Shown: positions 1 through 8,397 of the stretch, one piece after another
Position numbering within the stretch: position 1 is the stretch's first letter
How the letters are laid out: every line of letters starts with the position of its first letter
Assembly (NCBI RefSeq): GCF_036016755.1
Contig: NZ_JAYXIH010000010.1
Coordinates: 1 to 64,000 of the forward strand
Direction of reading: 5' to 3'
Length of the DNA: 64,000 bases
Source: Aurantimonas coralicida_A
Lineage (GTDB): Bacteria > Pseudomonadota > Alphaproteobacteria > Rhizobiales > Rhizobiaceae
The notes under the pieces: generated by a model
Databases searched by the model: none
Told to the model about the DNA's origin: nothing
The model's input: only the letters and a program-made list of their open reading frames with translations
Made by a program: the position numbers and the translations under genes

Positions 1-90
1 CTCTGGCGTGCAGTCGGCAACATCTGCGACCTGTTCGAGCCCGAAGAATGTTGGAACTACCTCAAGGCCGCTGGCTATGTTGCAGATTAA
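1..90 (+). pseudogene. C-terminal end of an IS630-family transposase (partial at window edge)
   Basis: The first 29 codons read in frame to a TAA at 88-90. The tail contains AVGNICDLF, EECWNYLKAAGY, which resembles the C-terminus of IS630-type transposases (…ICDLF.PEEC.N…KAAGY). Only the end is visible, so it cannot be said whether the gene is intact to the left. The next gene lies on the other strand only 28 bases away. Confidence 0.6.
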
Positions 91-118
91 TCGCCTGACG
101 CTCTAAACCGGAGATCGT

Positions 119-1318
119 TCATCGAGTCGCTGCCAACGCCCCTTCGATGTCCTCGATCAGATCCTCGACATCCTCCAGTCCGACCGACAGGCGCAGCAAA
201 CCGTCGGAGATTCCGAGCTCGGCGCGCGCCTCCGGGGCCAAGTTCTTGTGGGTGGTCGTCGCCGGATGGGTGATCAGGCTCTTGGCGTCGCCGAGATTGT
301 TCGAGATCAGAATGATCTCCAACGCATTCGAGAAGGCGAAGGCGGCGGGCTTGCCGCCCTTGACCTCAAAGGCGAGCAGGGTCGAACCGCCGCTCATCTG
401 CCGGGCGATGACGGCCGCGTCAGGGTGATCGGAACGGCCGGGGTAGATCACTTTCGCGACCTCTTGCCGGTCGGCCAGGATATCGGCGATGCGCGCCGCA
501 GATCGGGTCTGGTGAGCGACGCGGATGGGCAGCGTCTCCAACCCTTTCAGCAATGTCCAGGCGTTGAACGGCGACAACGACGGGCCGGTGTGTCGGAAAT
601 AGTCGTGCAGATTCTCGTCGATCCAGTTCTTGGAAGAAAGAACGATGCCGCCGAGGCAGCGGCCTTGGCCGTCGATGTGCTTGGTCGCCGAATAGACGAC
701 GACGTCGGCGCCAAGCTCCAGCGGCCGCTGCTGCATCGGCGTGGCGAAGACGTTGTCGACGACCAGACGGGCGCCGGCCGCATGGGCGATCTCCGCCACC
801 GCGGCGATGTCGATGACCTCCAGCGTCGGATTGGTCGGCGATTCCAGAAAGAACACCTTGGTTTCCGGCCGCACCGCATCGCGCCACGCGTCGAGATCGC
901 GGCCATCGATGAGCGTGCAGGCAACGCCGCAGCGCCCCAGCACGGTCTCCACGACATAACGGCAGGAGCCGAATAGCGCACGGGCCGCAACGACATGATC
1001 CCCGGCTGTCACCTGGCACTGCATGGCGGCGGCGACCGCGGCCATGCCGGACGCGGTCGCGCGGGCGTCCTCGGCGCCTTCCAGCGCCATCATCCGCTCT
1101 TCGAACATGCGCGTCGTCGGATTGCCGTAGCGGCTGTAGATGAAGCCGGGTTCCTCGCCCTTGAAGCGGGCCTCGGCGGCTTCGGCGCTGTCGTAGACGA
1201 AGCCCTGGGTGAGGAACAGCGCCTCGGAGGTCTCGCCGAATCCCGAACGCATGGTGCCGCCATGGACCATCGCCGTCGCCGGCCTCAGTTTGCGCCGCTC
1301 TTCCGCTTTCTTCAGCAT
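119..1318 (-). CDS. metZ: O-succinylhomoserine sulfhydrylase (methionine biosynthesis)
   Basis: PLP enzyme of the Cys/Met metabolism family that makes homocysteine from O-succinylhomoserine and sulfide in the cytoplasm. Family signatures are visible: YSRYGNPT near the N-terminus, SGMAA around the cofactor pocket, ESPTNP, and the PLP lysine in SATKHIDGQGR around residue 213. From the ATG at 1318 the protein is 399 aa, normal for the family. An in-frame start at 1384 exists but lies inside the leader RNA and would add 22 non-conserved residues, so 1318 is preferred. A SAM-II riboswitch and a terminator-like hairpin stand directly upstream, which supports the methionine assignment. Cystathionine gamma-synthase is the closest alternative. 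Confidence 0.93.
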   Translation of the reverse strand: MLKKAEERRKLRPATAMVHGGTMRSGFGETSEALFLTQGFVYDSAEAAEARFKGEEPGFIYSRYGNPTTRMFEERMMALEGAEDARATASGMAAVAAAMQCQVTAGDHVVAARALFGSCRYVVETVLGRCGVACTLIDGRDLDAWRDAVRPETKVFFLESPTNPTLEVIDIAAVAEIAHAAGARLVVDNVFATPMQQRPLELGADVVVYSATKHIDGQGRCLGGIVLSSKNWIDENLHDYFRHTGPSLSPFNAWTLLKGLETLPIRVAHQTRSAARIADILADRQEVAKVIYPGRSDHPDAAVIARQMSGGSTLLAFEVKGGKPAAFAFSNALEIILISNNLGDAKSLITHPATTTHKNLAPEARAELGISDGLLRLSVGLEDVEDLIEDIEGALAATR

Positions 1319-1335
1319 CGCTTTTCTCCGAACAA

Positions 1336-1369
1336 CAAAAAACCGGCCGCAGCATGCCGCGAAGCCGGT
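1336..1369 (-). terminator. Terminator-like hairpin in the metZ leader
   Basis: Read on the minus strand, ACCGGC pairs with GCCGGT across a 16-base loop and is followed by a run of six T. It lies between the SAM-II aptamer and the metZ start codon, so it could be the expression platform, with SAM favouring termination. Confidence 0.6.
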
Positions 1370-1394
1370 CCATCGAATACCCAATCGTCGGATC

Positions 1395-1452
1395 GGCCCT
1401 TTAGCGACTTGTTTTACGTGGCTGCAAGCCGGCCGGCCAAATCACCACTCTC
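1395..1452 (-). promoter_or_regulatory. SAM-II riboswitch upstream of metZ
   Basis: The minus strand carries the conserved blocks of the alphaproteobacterial SAM-II (metA motif) aptamer: GTGGTGATTT (1439-1448), GCTTGCAGCCACGT (1416-1429) and AAACAAGTCGCTAAAG (1399-1414). GTGG pairs with CCAC to form P1, and the 3' block provides the pseudoknot strand. SAM-II aptamers are known to bind S-adenosylmethionine and repress methionine genes; position and orientation before metZ fit exactly. Borders are approximate. Confidence 0.92.
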
Positions 1453-1547
1453 GACTTTGCAAATAGACCCGATCCCGTTAGGCGTCAATCGAGGACCAAA
1501 CGGCCGCCCACGGGGCGGGGCACATGCAGGCGATGACGGGACAACCG

Positions 1548-2630
1548 ATGACCGACGGAATTTTGCCGGATCGCGCAATCGCGACACTGTTCGACACAGG
1601 GGCGATCGCGGCGCCGATTGAACGCGACGCGGACCAGATCCAGCCGGCGAGCCTCGACCTGCGGCTCGGACCGAAGGCGTACCGGGTTCGCGCGAGTTTT
1701 CTGCCGGGGCAGGGGCGTAGCGTAGCCCAGCAGCTTGCGCGTTTCCAATTGCACGAGTTCAGCCTGACCGAGGGCGCGGTGCTGGAAACCGGCTGCGTCT
1801 ACGTGGTGCCGTTGCTGGAAACCCTGCGCCTGCCGGACGGCGTCCGGGCGACGGCGAACCCAAAATCCTCGACCGGCCGGCTCGACATCTTCACGCGGGT
1901 GCTCGCGGACGCGGGGCAGGAGTTCGACAAGCTGCCGGCCGGCTATGCCGGGCCACTCTATCTTGAGATATCGCCGCGCACGTTTCCGATTCTGGTGCGG
2001 CAGGGCTCGCGCCTGTCGCAAATCCGTTTTCGCACCGGCGAACCCTTGCTGTCCGAGACGGAATTATCGGATCTCCACTCCCATGAACGGTTGACAACAG
2101 CGCCAGAGGCCAACATCTCCGGCGGCGGTATCGCGCTGTCGATCGATCTGGTGGGGAATGCCGACGGGCTCGTCGGCTACCGTGGCAAGCGGCACACCGG
2201 GGTCGTCGATGTCGACCGGCGTGGTGCCTATCCCCTAGCCGATTTCTGGGAGCCGATCCATCGGGGCAAGACCGGCGAACTCGTTCTCGATCCGGACGAG
2301 TTCTACATCCTGGTATCCAAGGAAGCCGTGCATGTGCCGCCGGCCTTCGCGGCGGAGATGACGCCCTTCGATCCGTTGGTCGGGGAGTTCCGCGTCCATT
2401 ATGCGGGCTTCTTTGACCCCGGCTTCGGCCATTCGGCGGCCGGCGGAACCGGAAGCCGGGCCGTGCTGGAAGTGCGCAGTCACGACGTGCCGTTCATCCT
2501 CGAGGATGGGCAGATCGTCGGGCGGCTGGTGTATGAGCGGATGCAGGCGTTGCCGGACCGGCTGTATGGCCTCGATCTCAAATCGAACTACCAGGCCCAG
2601 GGATTGAAGCTGTCGAAGCATTTCGTCTGA
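1548..2630 (+). CDS. dcd: 2'-deoxycytidine 5'-triphosphate deaminase (long alphaproteobacterial form)
   Basis: Predicted cytosolic dCTP deaminase supplying dUTP for thymidylate synthesis. The N-terminal half shows the dUTPase-like fold signature QPASLDLRLG and, further on, NPKSSTGRLDIFTRV; the second half repeats elements such as AEMTPFDPLVGEFRVHYAGFFDPGFG. At about 360 aa it is the double-length type found in Alphaproteobacteria, not the roughly 190-aa enterobacterial enzyme. In-frame ATGs at 1524, 1533 and 1548 all precede the conserved region; 1548 (MTDGILPD) is chosen because conserved sequence begins soon after, but the longer starts cannot be excluded. Divergent from metZ. Confidence 0.85.
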   Translation: MTDGILPDRAIATLFDTGAIAAPIERDADQIQPASLDLRLGPKAYRVRASFLPGQGRSVAQQLARFQLHEFSLTEGAVLETGCVYVVPLLETLRLPDGVRATANPKSSTGRLDIFTRVLADAGQEFDKLPAGYAGPLYLEISPRTFPILVRQGSRLSQIRFRTGEPLLSETELSDLHSHERLTTAPEANISGGGIALSIDLVGNADGLVGYRGKRHTGVVDVDRRGAYPLADFWEPIHRGKTGELVLDPDEFYILVSKEAVHVPPAFAAEMTPFDPLVGEFRVHYAGFFDPGFGHSAAGGTGSRAVLEVRSHDVPFILEDGQIVGRLVYERMQALPDRLYGLDLKSNYQAQGLKLSKHFV

Positions 2631-2695
2631 GGCAGGTGGCTCTGGCCAAGCGCGAATAAAGATTGCCTGGTGCCGCGCTTGCTATGGATAGCGTG

Positions 2696-2853
2696 ACGGC
2701 CTCGGCCTATATCTGGTCTCGGCGGGCTGCGCGGTGCGACAGGGGTAACATTATCTCGGGGCCTTAGTCATCCCTAGGGAGCTGTCCCTGCCTTGGCTCG
2801 TGGGCCAGGGCACACGGCGCCCACCTACATTGTAGGTTCCCGGGTTCGACTTC
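2696..2853 (+). ncRNA. ssrS: 6S RNA (candidate)
   Basis: The 376-base space before the 5-formyl-THF cyclo-ligase gene has no credible ORF but matches the alphaproteobacterial 6S RNA layout. There is a long imperfect stem around a central bubble, an apical part reading TCGGGGCCTTA…AGGGAGCTGTCCCTG, then GGGCACACGGCGCCCACC and a 3' hairpin ACCTAC-ATT-GTAGGT. 6S RNA mimics an open promoter and binds sigma70-RNA polymerase. Its gene is commonly followed by the 5-FCL gene in Proteobacteria, as here. Ends are estimates. Confidence 0.78.
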
Positions 2854-3006
2854 TCCATCGGCCGGGTGGCTCGCCATCCTCTTTCCGGCCACGTATCGCG
2901 ACGAGCGTCCGATTTCGGGCGACACGGCCAATCTTGGCATCTTTCTCTTGCTCATCACCGGTGATATCCGGCACTCCCATTCGCAGGAGTGACGGGGGAC
3001 CACGGC

Positions 3007-3579
3007 ATGCAGCAAGCAAAGCAGCGTCTGCGCGCGGAAGCACTGGCGCGGCGTGATGCGATGGGAGCCGAGGCCCGGATCGAGGCCTCGCTCGCGGTCG
3101 CCGACCGCTGCGCCAATCTGGTTGCGGTGGAGCCCGGTTCCATCATCTCCGGCTTCCTGCCGATCCGCACGGAGATCGACATACGCCCATTGATGATGGC
3201 GCTTGCCGACCGAGGCGCGCGCCTGTGCGTCCCGGCGATCGTGGAAAACCAGCTGCAGTTTCGGGAGCTTCTGCGCGGCGCGCCGCTAGAACCCCAAGGC
3301 TTCGGCACCTATGCGCCGGGGCCGGACGCTGCGGTTCTCGATCCCGATGTCATGCTGGTACCGCTGGCCGCCTTCGACCGAAGCGGCGGGCGCATCGGCT
3401 ATGGCCGCGGCTATTACGACGCGGCGATCGCAAAGCTGCGCGAGAAGGGCAAGGCGCCGCGCCTGATTGGTGTCGGTTTCGCCGTGCAGGAAGTGGAGGC
3501 CGTGCCGACCGAGCCGCACGACATTCCACTGCATGCGATCGTCACCGAACGTGAGACGATCGGGTGTGATGGGCCGTGA
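3007..3579 (+). CDS. 5-formyltetrahydrofolate cyclo-ligase
   Basis: Converts 5-formyl-THF to 5,10-methenyl-THF with ATP in one-carbon metabolism. The N-terminus (AKQRLRAEALARRDAM) and the central GYGRGYYD signature around residue 136 are diagnostic, and the 190-aa length is typical. The ATG at 3007, preceded by a GGGGG tract, is preferred to an in-frame GTG at 2989. It follows the 6S RNA candidate, matching the ssrS-ygfA arrangement of many Proteobacteria, so the two may be co-transcribed. Confidence 0.93.
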   Translation: MQQAKQRLRAEALARRDAMGAEARIEASLAVADRCANLVAVEPGSIISGFLPIRTEIDIRPLMMALADRGARLCVPAIVENQLQFRELLRGAPLEPQGFGTYAPGPDAAVLDPDVMLVPLAAFDRSGGRIGYGRGYYDAAIAKLREKGKAPRLIGVGFAVQEVEAVPTEPHDIPLHAIVTERETIGCDGP

Positions 3580-4104
3580 TCAGCGTCGTTTCTCGCGTCC
3601 CAGGATCAAGGCCCAATAGGGCTGGCCGTTGCTGCCGGTCGCGGCGGCAAAACCAATCTCTGTCACGTTGGGATTCAGCAGGTTGCGGCGGTGGCCGGGA
3701 GAGTTCTTCCAGCCGGTGATGACGGCGGGGGTTGATCGATAGTTCCAGCCGATGTTCTCGGAGACCGCCGCCCAATTGTAACCGAAAGACGCGACGCGGC
3801 TCGGCAGGACGCCATCGACCGTATGGCTGAGATTGCCGCGTGCCGCCATCGCCCGGGCCTGCCTGTCGGCCGCCTTGTCCAGCACGGCGTCGAAGCGGAC
3901 CGATCCCAGCCCGTTCTGCGCGCGGAACGCGTTGATCGATGCGAGCGCCACGCCCCTGTCGACGGACACAGGCTTGGTCGAGGCGATGTCGAGGGCGCCC
4001 GTCGAACCGACACAGGCGGCAAGGAAAGCGACCGAAAGAAGGGCCAGAAATCGTGCGAAGACGGATGCTAGGCCCGACGGGCGGTATCGGAGGAAGGAAT
4101 TCAT
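3580..4104 (-). CDS. CAP/SCP-domain lipoprotein
   Basis: A 174-aa exported protein. A hydrophobic stretch around residues 14-31 ends in the lipobox LAAC, so it is probably an envelope-anchored lipoprotein. The rest is a CAP (SCP/PR1-like) domain: INAFRAQNGLG, then ARGNLSHTVDG with a conserved His, SENIGWNY, and ITGWKNSPGHRRNLLNPNVTEIG with the second His. Bacterial CAP proteins are extracellular or periplasmic and mostly of unknown substrate, so no activity is claimed. It converges with the 5-FCL gene; the stop codons are adjacent. Confidence 0.85.
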   Translation of the reverse strand: MNSFLRYRPSGLASVFARFLALLSVAFLAACVGSTGALDIASTKPVSVDRGVALASINAFRAQNGLGSVRFDAVLDKAADRQARAMAARGNLSHTVDGVLPSRVASFGYNWAAVSENIGWNYRSTPAVITGWKNSPGHRRNLLNPNVTEIGFAAATGSNGQPYWALILGREKRR

Positions 4105-4346
4105 GGTTTAGACAAGCCCTCGTATCGGTTGATGCGACCCGCGCCGGACAGGTTTTCTTCCTTCCGCGCGGAAATGTCCTAGCTTTGCGGCTGGACATGA
4201 AAACGCCAAGGACACTGCATGATCGACCGTCTCGCCCAAGCGATACCGCAACGCCAAGAACCCGTGATCATGTCGGAAGAATGTTCACCAAACCATGAAC
4301 GACATCACGTCGGCGGTGAATCCGACGCTCGACATCGGCGCGCCTG

Positions 4347-5168
4347 ATGCGTTTTCTCTTTCTCGGCGACATGGTCGGAAGGTCGGGTCGCACGGCCGTC
4401 TATGACAAGCTGCCCGGTCTGATTTCCGACTGGAAACTCGATTTCGTCGTGGTCAACGGCGAGAATTCGGCCGGCGGTTTCGGCATCACCGAGGAGATTT
4501 TCCAACGTACGCTGGAGGCCGGCGCCGATGCGGTGACCACCGGCAACCACGTCTGGGATCAGCGCGAGGCATTGGCGTTCGCAACGCGCCATGATCGCTT
4601 CATCCGGCCGGCCAACTACCCCAAGGGCACGCCCGGCAACGGGTCGGGACTGTTCGAAGCCAAAAACGGCGCGCGGGTGCTCGTCACCAACATCATGGGC
4701 CGGGTGTTCATGTCGCCCGATCTCGACGACCCGTTCGCCTGCGCCGATGACATCCTGTCAGCCTGTCCGCTCGGTGAGCAAGCAGACGCGGTGATCGTCG
4801 ACTTTCATGCCGAGGCGACCAGCGAGAAGCAGTGCTTCGCGCATTATCTCGACGGCCGTGCCAGCCTCGTCGTCGGCACCCACACCCATGTGCCCACGGC
4901 CGACCACCAGATTTTGGCCGGCGGCACGGCGTACCAGTCGGACGCGGGCATGTGCGGCGATTATGACTCCTCCCTCGGCATGGAGAAGGAGGAGCCGATC
5001 AACCGCTTCGTTTCCAAGGTACCGCGTGGTCGCTTCGAGGCGGCGCAGGGGCCCGCGACCCTCGCCGGCCTTGCCGTCGAGATATCCGACCGAACCGGCC
5101 TTGCCGAGAAGATCGCGCCGGTACGGATCGGACCGAGGCTCACCAGGGCGGTGCCGGATTTTTGGTAA
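4347..5168 (+). CDS. YmdB-family metallophosphoesterase
   Basis: 273 aa with the dinuclear-metal phosphodiesterase motifs of the TIGR00282/YmdB family: FLGDMVGRSGR at the N-terminus, NGENSAGGFG, TTGNHVWDQ, and GTHTHVPTADH in the second half. Bacillus YmdB hydrolyses 2',3'- and 3',5'-cyclic nucleotides; the alphaproteobacterial substrate is inferred only. Length and motif order agree with the family. It stands alone on the plus strand between a lipoprotein gene and a dispersed repeat. Confidence 0.88.
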   Translation: MRFLFLGDMVGRSGRTAVYDKLPGLISDWKLDFVVVNGENSAGGFGITEEIFQRTLEAGADAVTTGNHVWDQREALAFATRHDRFIRPANYPKGTPGNGSGLFEAKNGARVLVTNIMGRVFMSPDLDDPFACADDILSACPLGEQADAVIVDFHAEATSEKQCFAHYLDGRASLVVGTHTHVPTADHQILAGGTAYQSDAGMCGDYDSSLGMEKEEPINRFVSKVPRGRFEAAQGPATLAGLAVEISDRTGLAEKIAPVRIGPRLTRAVPDFW

Positions 5169-5213
5169 CAGCCCTCTGTCCTTTGGCGCGCCGCGCCCGA
5201 CTTTCTCCGCAGG

Positions 5214-5317
5214 TTTGGAGCGCTGTGCGTCCATTTGGATGAACGGCGCTCCAAATTTTTGATTGAGCATCGGATTGATCCAAAAACCGGATTCCACTTT
5301 TTGGTCCGATTCTCTAG
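5214..5317 (+). repeat. Dispersed double-hairpin repeat, copy 1
   Basis: About 104 bases related to 20281-20386 and 43254-43357. The 5' half folds as GGAGCGC…GCGCTCC; the 3' half carries GATCCAAAAACCGGATTCC and CTTTTTGGTCCGAT, which pair as CCAAAAA/TTTTTGG. This is the most diverged of the three copies. It lies between the YmdB-like gene and terC, directly upstream of the latter. Confidence 0.85.
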
Positions 5318-5344
5318 CCGACCTCTCGCGCTTCAGGAGCCCCG

Positions 5345-6154
5345 ATGGCCGACTTCTTCGCCTTTCTCGCCGACCCCACCGCTTATGCGGCCCTCGCCAC
5401 GTTGATCGTGATGGAGGTCGTGCTCGGCATCGACAATCTGATCTTCATCTCGATCCTCTCGAACAAGCTGCCGGAAGAACACCGGCAGCGGGCCCGCCGG
5501 GTCGGAATCGGTCTTGCCCTGATCCTGCGGCTGGGGCTGCTGTCGACCGTTGCCTTCATCGTTCAACTGACCGAACCGCTGTTCGAGGCCTTCGACCACG
5601 GCTTTTCCTGGCGTGACCTCATCCTCATCGCCGGCGGGCTCTTCTTGGTCTGGAAGGCAACGAAGGAAATCCATCACAGCGTCGATCCCGACGATCACCC
5701 GGATACGATGATCGGCAAGGCGGCGACGCTGACCTTCGGCGCCGCGATCGTGCAGATCCTGCTGCTCGATCTGGTGTTTTCCATCGATTCCATCATCACC
5801 GCCGTCGGCATGACCGACGAGCTCGGGATCATGTTCATCGCCGTCATCGTTGCGGTCGTGGTGATGCTGGTCGCGGCCGGACCGCTGTCGCGCTTCATTG
5901 AGGCCAACCCGACCATCGTCATGCTGGCGCTGGGCTTCCTGCTGATGATCGGCATGACACTGATCGCCGACGGCTTCGGCGTGCATGTGCCGAAGGGCTA
6001 CATCTACGCCGCCATGAGCTTCTCGGCCCTGGTCGAAGGGCTGAACATGCTGGCGCGGAGGAAGCGGCAGAAGGCTGCGGCATTGAAAGCTGGGACGGGC
6101 GGCGGTGCGTCGATTCCGGCGCAGGCGCATGGCGAGCCGCCGACGATCGGTTGA
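5345..6154 (+). CDS. TerC-family integral membrane protein
   Basis: 269 aa with about seven hydrophobic segments. The TerC family hallmarks are present: MEVVLGIDNLIFISILSNKLP in the first membrane helix region and DLVFSIDSIITAVGM in a later one, both with acidic residues inside the membrane. Members occur in tellurite-resistance operons, but more generally in metal ion (for example manganese) export or metalation of exoenzymes; no ter genes are nearby, so a role in metal homeostasis is only inferred. The dispersed repeat ends 28 bases before the ATG. Confidence 0.88.
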   Translation: MADFFAFLADPTAYAALATLIVMEVVLGIDNLIFISILSNKLPEEHRQRARRVGIGLALILRLGLLSTVAFIVQLTEPLFEAFDHGFSWRDLILIAGGLFLVWKATKEIHHSVDPDDHPDTMIGKAATLTFGAAIVQILLLDLVFSIDSIITAVGMTDELGIMFIAVIVAVVVMLVAAGPLSRFIEANPTIVMLALGFLLMIGMTLIADGFGVHVPKGYIYAAMSFSALVEGLNMLARRKRQKAAALKAGTGGGASIPAQAHGEPPTIG

Positions 6155-6166
6155 GCGGGGGGCGCG

Positions 6167-6985
6167 TCAGACTCCTGAGAGCACGATCACCGTCGGCCGG
6201 CCCGGAAGCGTGCGGAGCGAGACGGAGAAGCTGTCTTCCGAGCGCCTGTCTACCGCGAAGTCGGGCAGCCGATCGAGGAACCGGTCGATTGGCCCGCGAA
6301 AGCGGTGCATCGGCAGGACGATCGAGGACCGCAGTCGCTTGGCGATCTCGCCCATGCCCTCCTGGCTGAGCGTATAGCCACCATCGACGGGCACCATGAG
6401 GATGTCGAGACGGCCGATCTGGGCGTAATCCTCGTCGGTCAGGCGATGATGGAGATGGCCGAGATGGCCGATGCACAGCCCCGCCACCTCGAAAATGAAG
6501 ATCGAGTTGCCGTCCGGCTCGATTCCGCCGCCGAAGGAGCGGATATCGGTCGGCACGTTGCGCACATACATGTCCTCGACGGTGAGGGCATGGCGGGCGG
6601 GGCCGCCTCCGGGATTCCAGCCTTTCAGGACATTCTCGATCGCCGGGTCCGGAAACTCCGTGAAATGAGTGGCGTGCGCCTTGTTCATCGTGGCGATGTC
6701 CGGGACGGTCGGGCCGGCGAAACCGGAATAGTCGGTGGCCACCGTCACGCCGTCGGGGCTTTCGATCAGGTAGGTCGAATGATGGACATAGGTGATGCGG
6801 ACCTCGTCTCGGCTGAGTTGGGCCAGGCGCATGGGCGCCTTCGCGTCCATGGAGACGTAGGTCGCGCGGAGCGTCTCAGGCAAGTTTTCCGCAACGGCGA
6901 TGCAAGTGCTCGGGACCGATTGGGCGGCAGCCGCGCCCGGCGCGAGGATCAGCAGGGCTGAGAGCAGAGCGAAGGCATGGTGCAT
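6167..6985 (-). CDS. Exported MBL-fold (UlaG-like) protein
   Basis: 272 aa with a clear signal peptide (HHAFALLSALLILAPGAAA). The mature part resembles beta-lactamase-fold proteins of the UlaG type: VHHSTYLIESPDGVTVATD, GHLGHLHH, and VPVDGGYTLS. The canonical HxHxDH motif is not evident (the equivalent reads HATHFTEFPD), so metal binding may be atypical or lost. It forms a leftward pair with the TPR gene 45 bases upstream. The substrate is unknown. Confidence 0.7.
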   Translation of the reverse strand: MHHAFALLSALLILAPGAAAAQSVPSTCIAVAENLPETLRATYVSMDAKAPMRLAQLSRDEVRITYVHHSTYLIESPDGVTVATDYSGFAGPTVPDIATMNKAHATHFTEFPDPAIENVLKGWNPGGGPARHALTVEDMYVRNVPTDIRSFGGGIEPDGNSIFIFEVAGLCIGHLGHLHHRLTDEDYAQIGRLDILMVPVDGGYTLSQEGMGEIAKRLRSSIVLPMHRFRGPIDRFLDRLPDFAVDRRSEDSFSVSLRTLPGRPTVIVLSGV

Positions 6986-7030
6986 CGGCTTGATCCTTTT
7001 CGATGGTCCGGGCCGGATGACCCAAGGCAG

Positions 7031-7633
7031 TCACAAATCGATGCCGCCATCCGTCGGTGTCTCCGGTGCGGTATCGACCGGTGGCGCCAGCATCGCGCGC
7101 TCTTTCAGGAACGGGTGGATCGCCACCGCTTCCCGTAACTGCGCTTGTGCCAGTCGAAACCGCCCCTGACGCATCAGGATATGCGCGCGTCCGGCCATGG
7201 CGCCGAAATGATTGGGTTCGAGCGCGATGGCCCGATCGACGTCTTCGAGGGCGCCGTCGAAATCCTCCTGCAGGAAGCGGATGAAGCCGCGCTGGTTGAA
7301 GGCCTCGGCGTATGTCGGTGAACGCGTGATCGCTTCATCGAGGAGCTCCCGCGCGCCCGCGAAATCGTAATTGCCGCGCCGGCTCATGGCGTCGTCGACG
7401 AGGCGCCGCGTGGTGGAATCGGGCGCCGCTCGCATCCAGAAACGCCAGATGGCGGCCTCGGCCGCACGCCCCTCGACATCGGATGTCGCGGCCTTCAACG
7501 CAGCGAAGAGTTTCGTCCGCGTATCGGGTGCGTCGGCGTTGGTGCCAGTGGAGGGCTTCGACAGCAGTTGGGCGTGGGCTGTCCCGAACGGGATCAAGAG
7601 TACGAGAATGATGGCAGTGAAGTTGCGTATCAT
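7031..7633 (-). CDS. Exported TPR-repeat protein
   Basis: 200 aa. It has an N-terminal signal peptide (NFTAIILVLLIPFGTAHAQ), then helical repeats. Residues around 95-160 read as tandem tetratricopeptide units (FAGARELLDEAITRSPTYAEAFNQRG, then EDFDGALEDVDRAIALEPNHFGAMAGRA). TPR proteins are protein-protein scaffolds, and this one should be periplasmic. It lies directly upstream of the exported MBL-fold gene and probably shares its transcript. No specific partner is recognisable. Confidence 0.82.
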   Translation of the reverse strand: MIRNFTAIILVLLIPFGTAHAQLLSKPSTGTNADAPDTRTKLFAALKAATSDVEGRAAEAAIWRFWMRAAPDSTTRRLVDDAMSRRGNYDFAGARELLDEAITRSPTYAEAFNQRGFIRFLQEDFDGALEDVDRAIALEPNHFGAMAGRAHILMRQGRFRLAQAQLREAVAIHPFLKERAMLAPPVDTAPETPTDGGIDL

Positions 7634-7782
7634 GGCGCCGACTCCAAGTACGTCACGACCTGTTCCCCGCAGCCTAACGACAGGGCGAGACCGGGAGAGA
7701 TCCGCGTCGGTCGATGCCGGTTCGCTCTACCCTCCAGAGAGTTTATCGCACGCCGCAGGCGGGCGAAATCATAAAGCCGTCA

Positions 7783-8316
7783 TTACATTCGTTCGCCGGT
7801 GGCCAGCATCGTCTGCCACCTTGCGCGGATCGACGCAGAACCGACATCGTCCGGCTCGCCGTCAAAGGTCAGCTCGTCCGGGCCTAGCGCGACAAAGGAC
7901 TGCTTCGAGCGCACCCAGATATGCCCGGCCGGCACCAGCCATGATGTATCGTCGAGGGTGCCGGCCTTGATGTTGAGGCGGGTCGGATTGTCCTGCGAGC
8001 GATGCTGGATGCGCACGCCGCAGTCGGGGCAGAAGTCGCCGAGTCGAATCGCGCCACTGTCCGACGTGCGCCGGGTCGTCTTCAGCGTGCCGGTTATAAC
8101 GACGCTAGCAGAGTCCACGCGCAAGCTCTCCCCATAGGCGCTGGACGTGTGGCGCTGGCATTCGGTGCAATGACAGAGGTAGAAGGCGAGGGGGACTTTG
8201 CGGATTTCGTAGCGGACCTGGCCGCACTGGCAGCCGCCGGTGAGCGGCAGCGCCGGGAGCCGCACACTGAGACGGTGATTCGCTCGGTCGGCATCCGGCG
8301 GGCGGGCATCGGGCAT
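7783..8316 (-). CDS. GFA/CENP-V family zinc-binding protein
   Basis: 177 aa from the ATG at 8316, which has a GAGG Shine-Dalgarno sequence at good spacing; an upstream start at 8349 is less likely. Zinc-ligand cysteines of the GFA (glutathione-dependent formaldehyde-activating enzyme-like) fold are visible: GGCQCGQVRYE, CHCTECQRHTSSAYG and FCPDCGVR. Most family members have no proven activity despite the name, so formaldehyde chemistry is not claimed. It diverges from yebC. Confidence 0.86.
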   Translation of the reverse strand: MPDARPPDADRANHRLSVRLPALPLTGGCQCGQVRYEIRKVPLAFYLCHCTECQRHTSSAYGESLRVDSASVVITGTLKTTRRTSDSGAIRLGDFCPDCGVRIQHRSQDNPTRLNIKAGTLDDTSWLVPAGHIWVRSKQSFVALGPDELTFDGEPDDVGSASIRARWQTMLATGERM

Positions 8317-8397
8317 CGCGAACCTCGTTCTGGACGTTTCCCGCGACATTTTTTATATGACGGGCAGCTTTTTTCCACTCCGATCGACAGGTTTTCC

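Noticed and set aside
1318..1384. Longer metZ start at 1384
   Set aside because: Its codons overlap the leader terminator-like hairpin, and the extra 22 residues are not typical of the family.
2825..2860. Possible tRNA T-arm (GGTTCCCGGGTTCGA)
   Set aside because: No acceptor, D or anticodon arms around it; the segment is the 3' part of the 6S RNA candidate.
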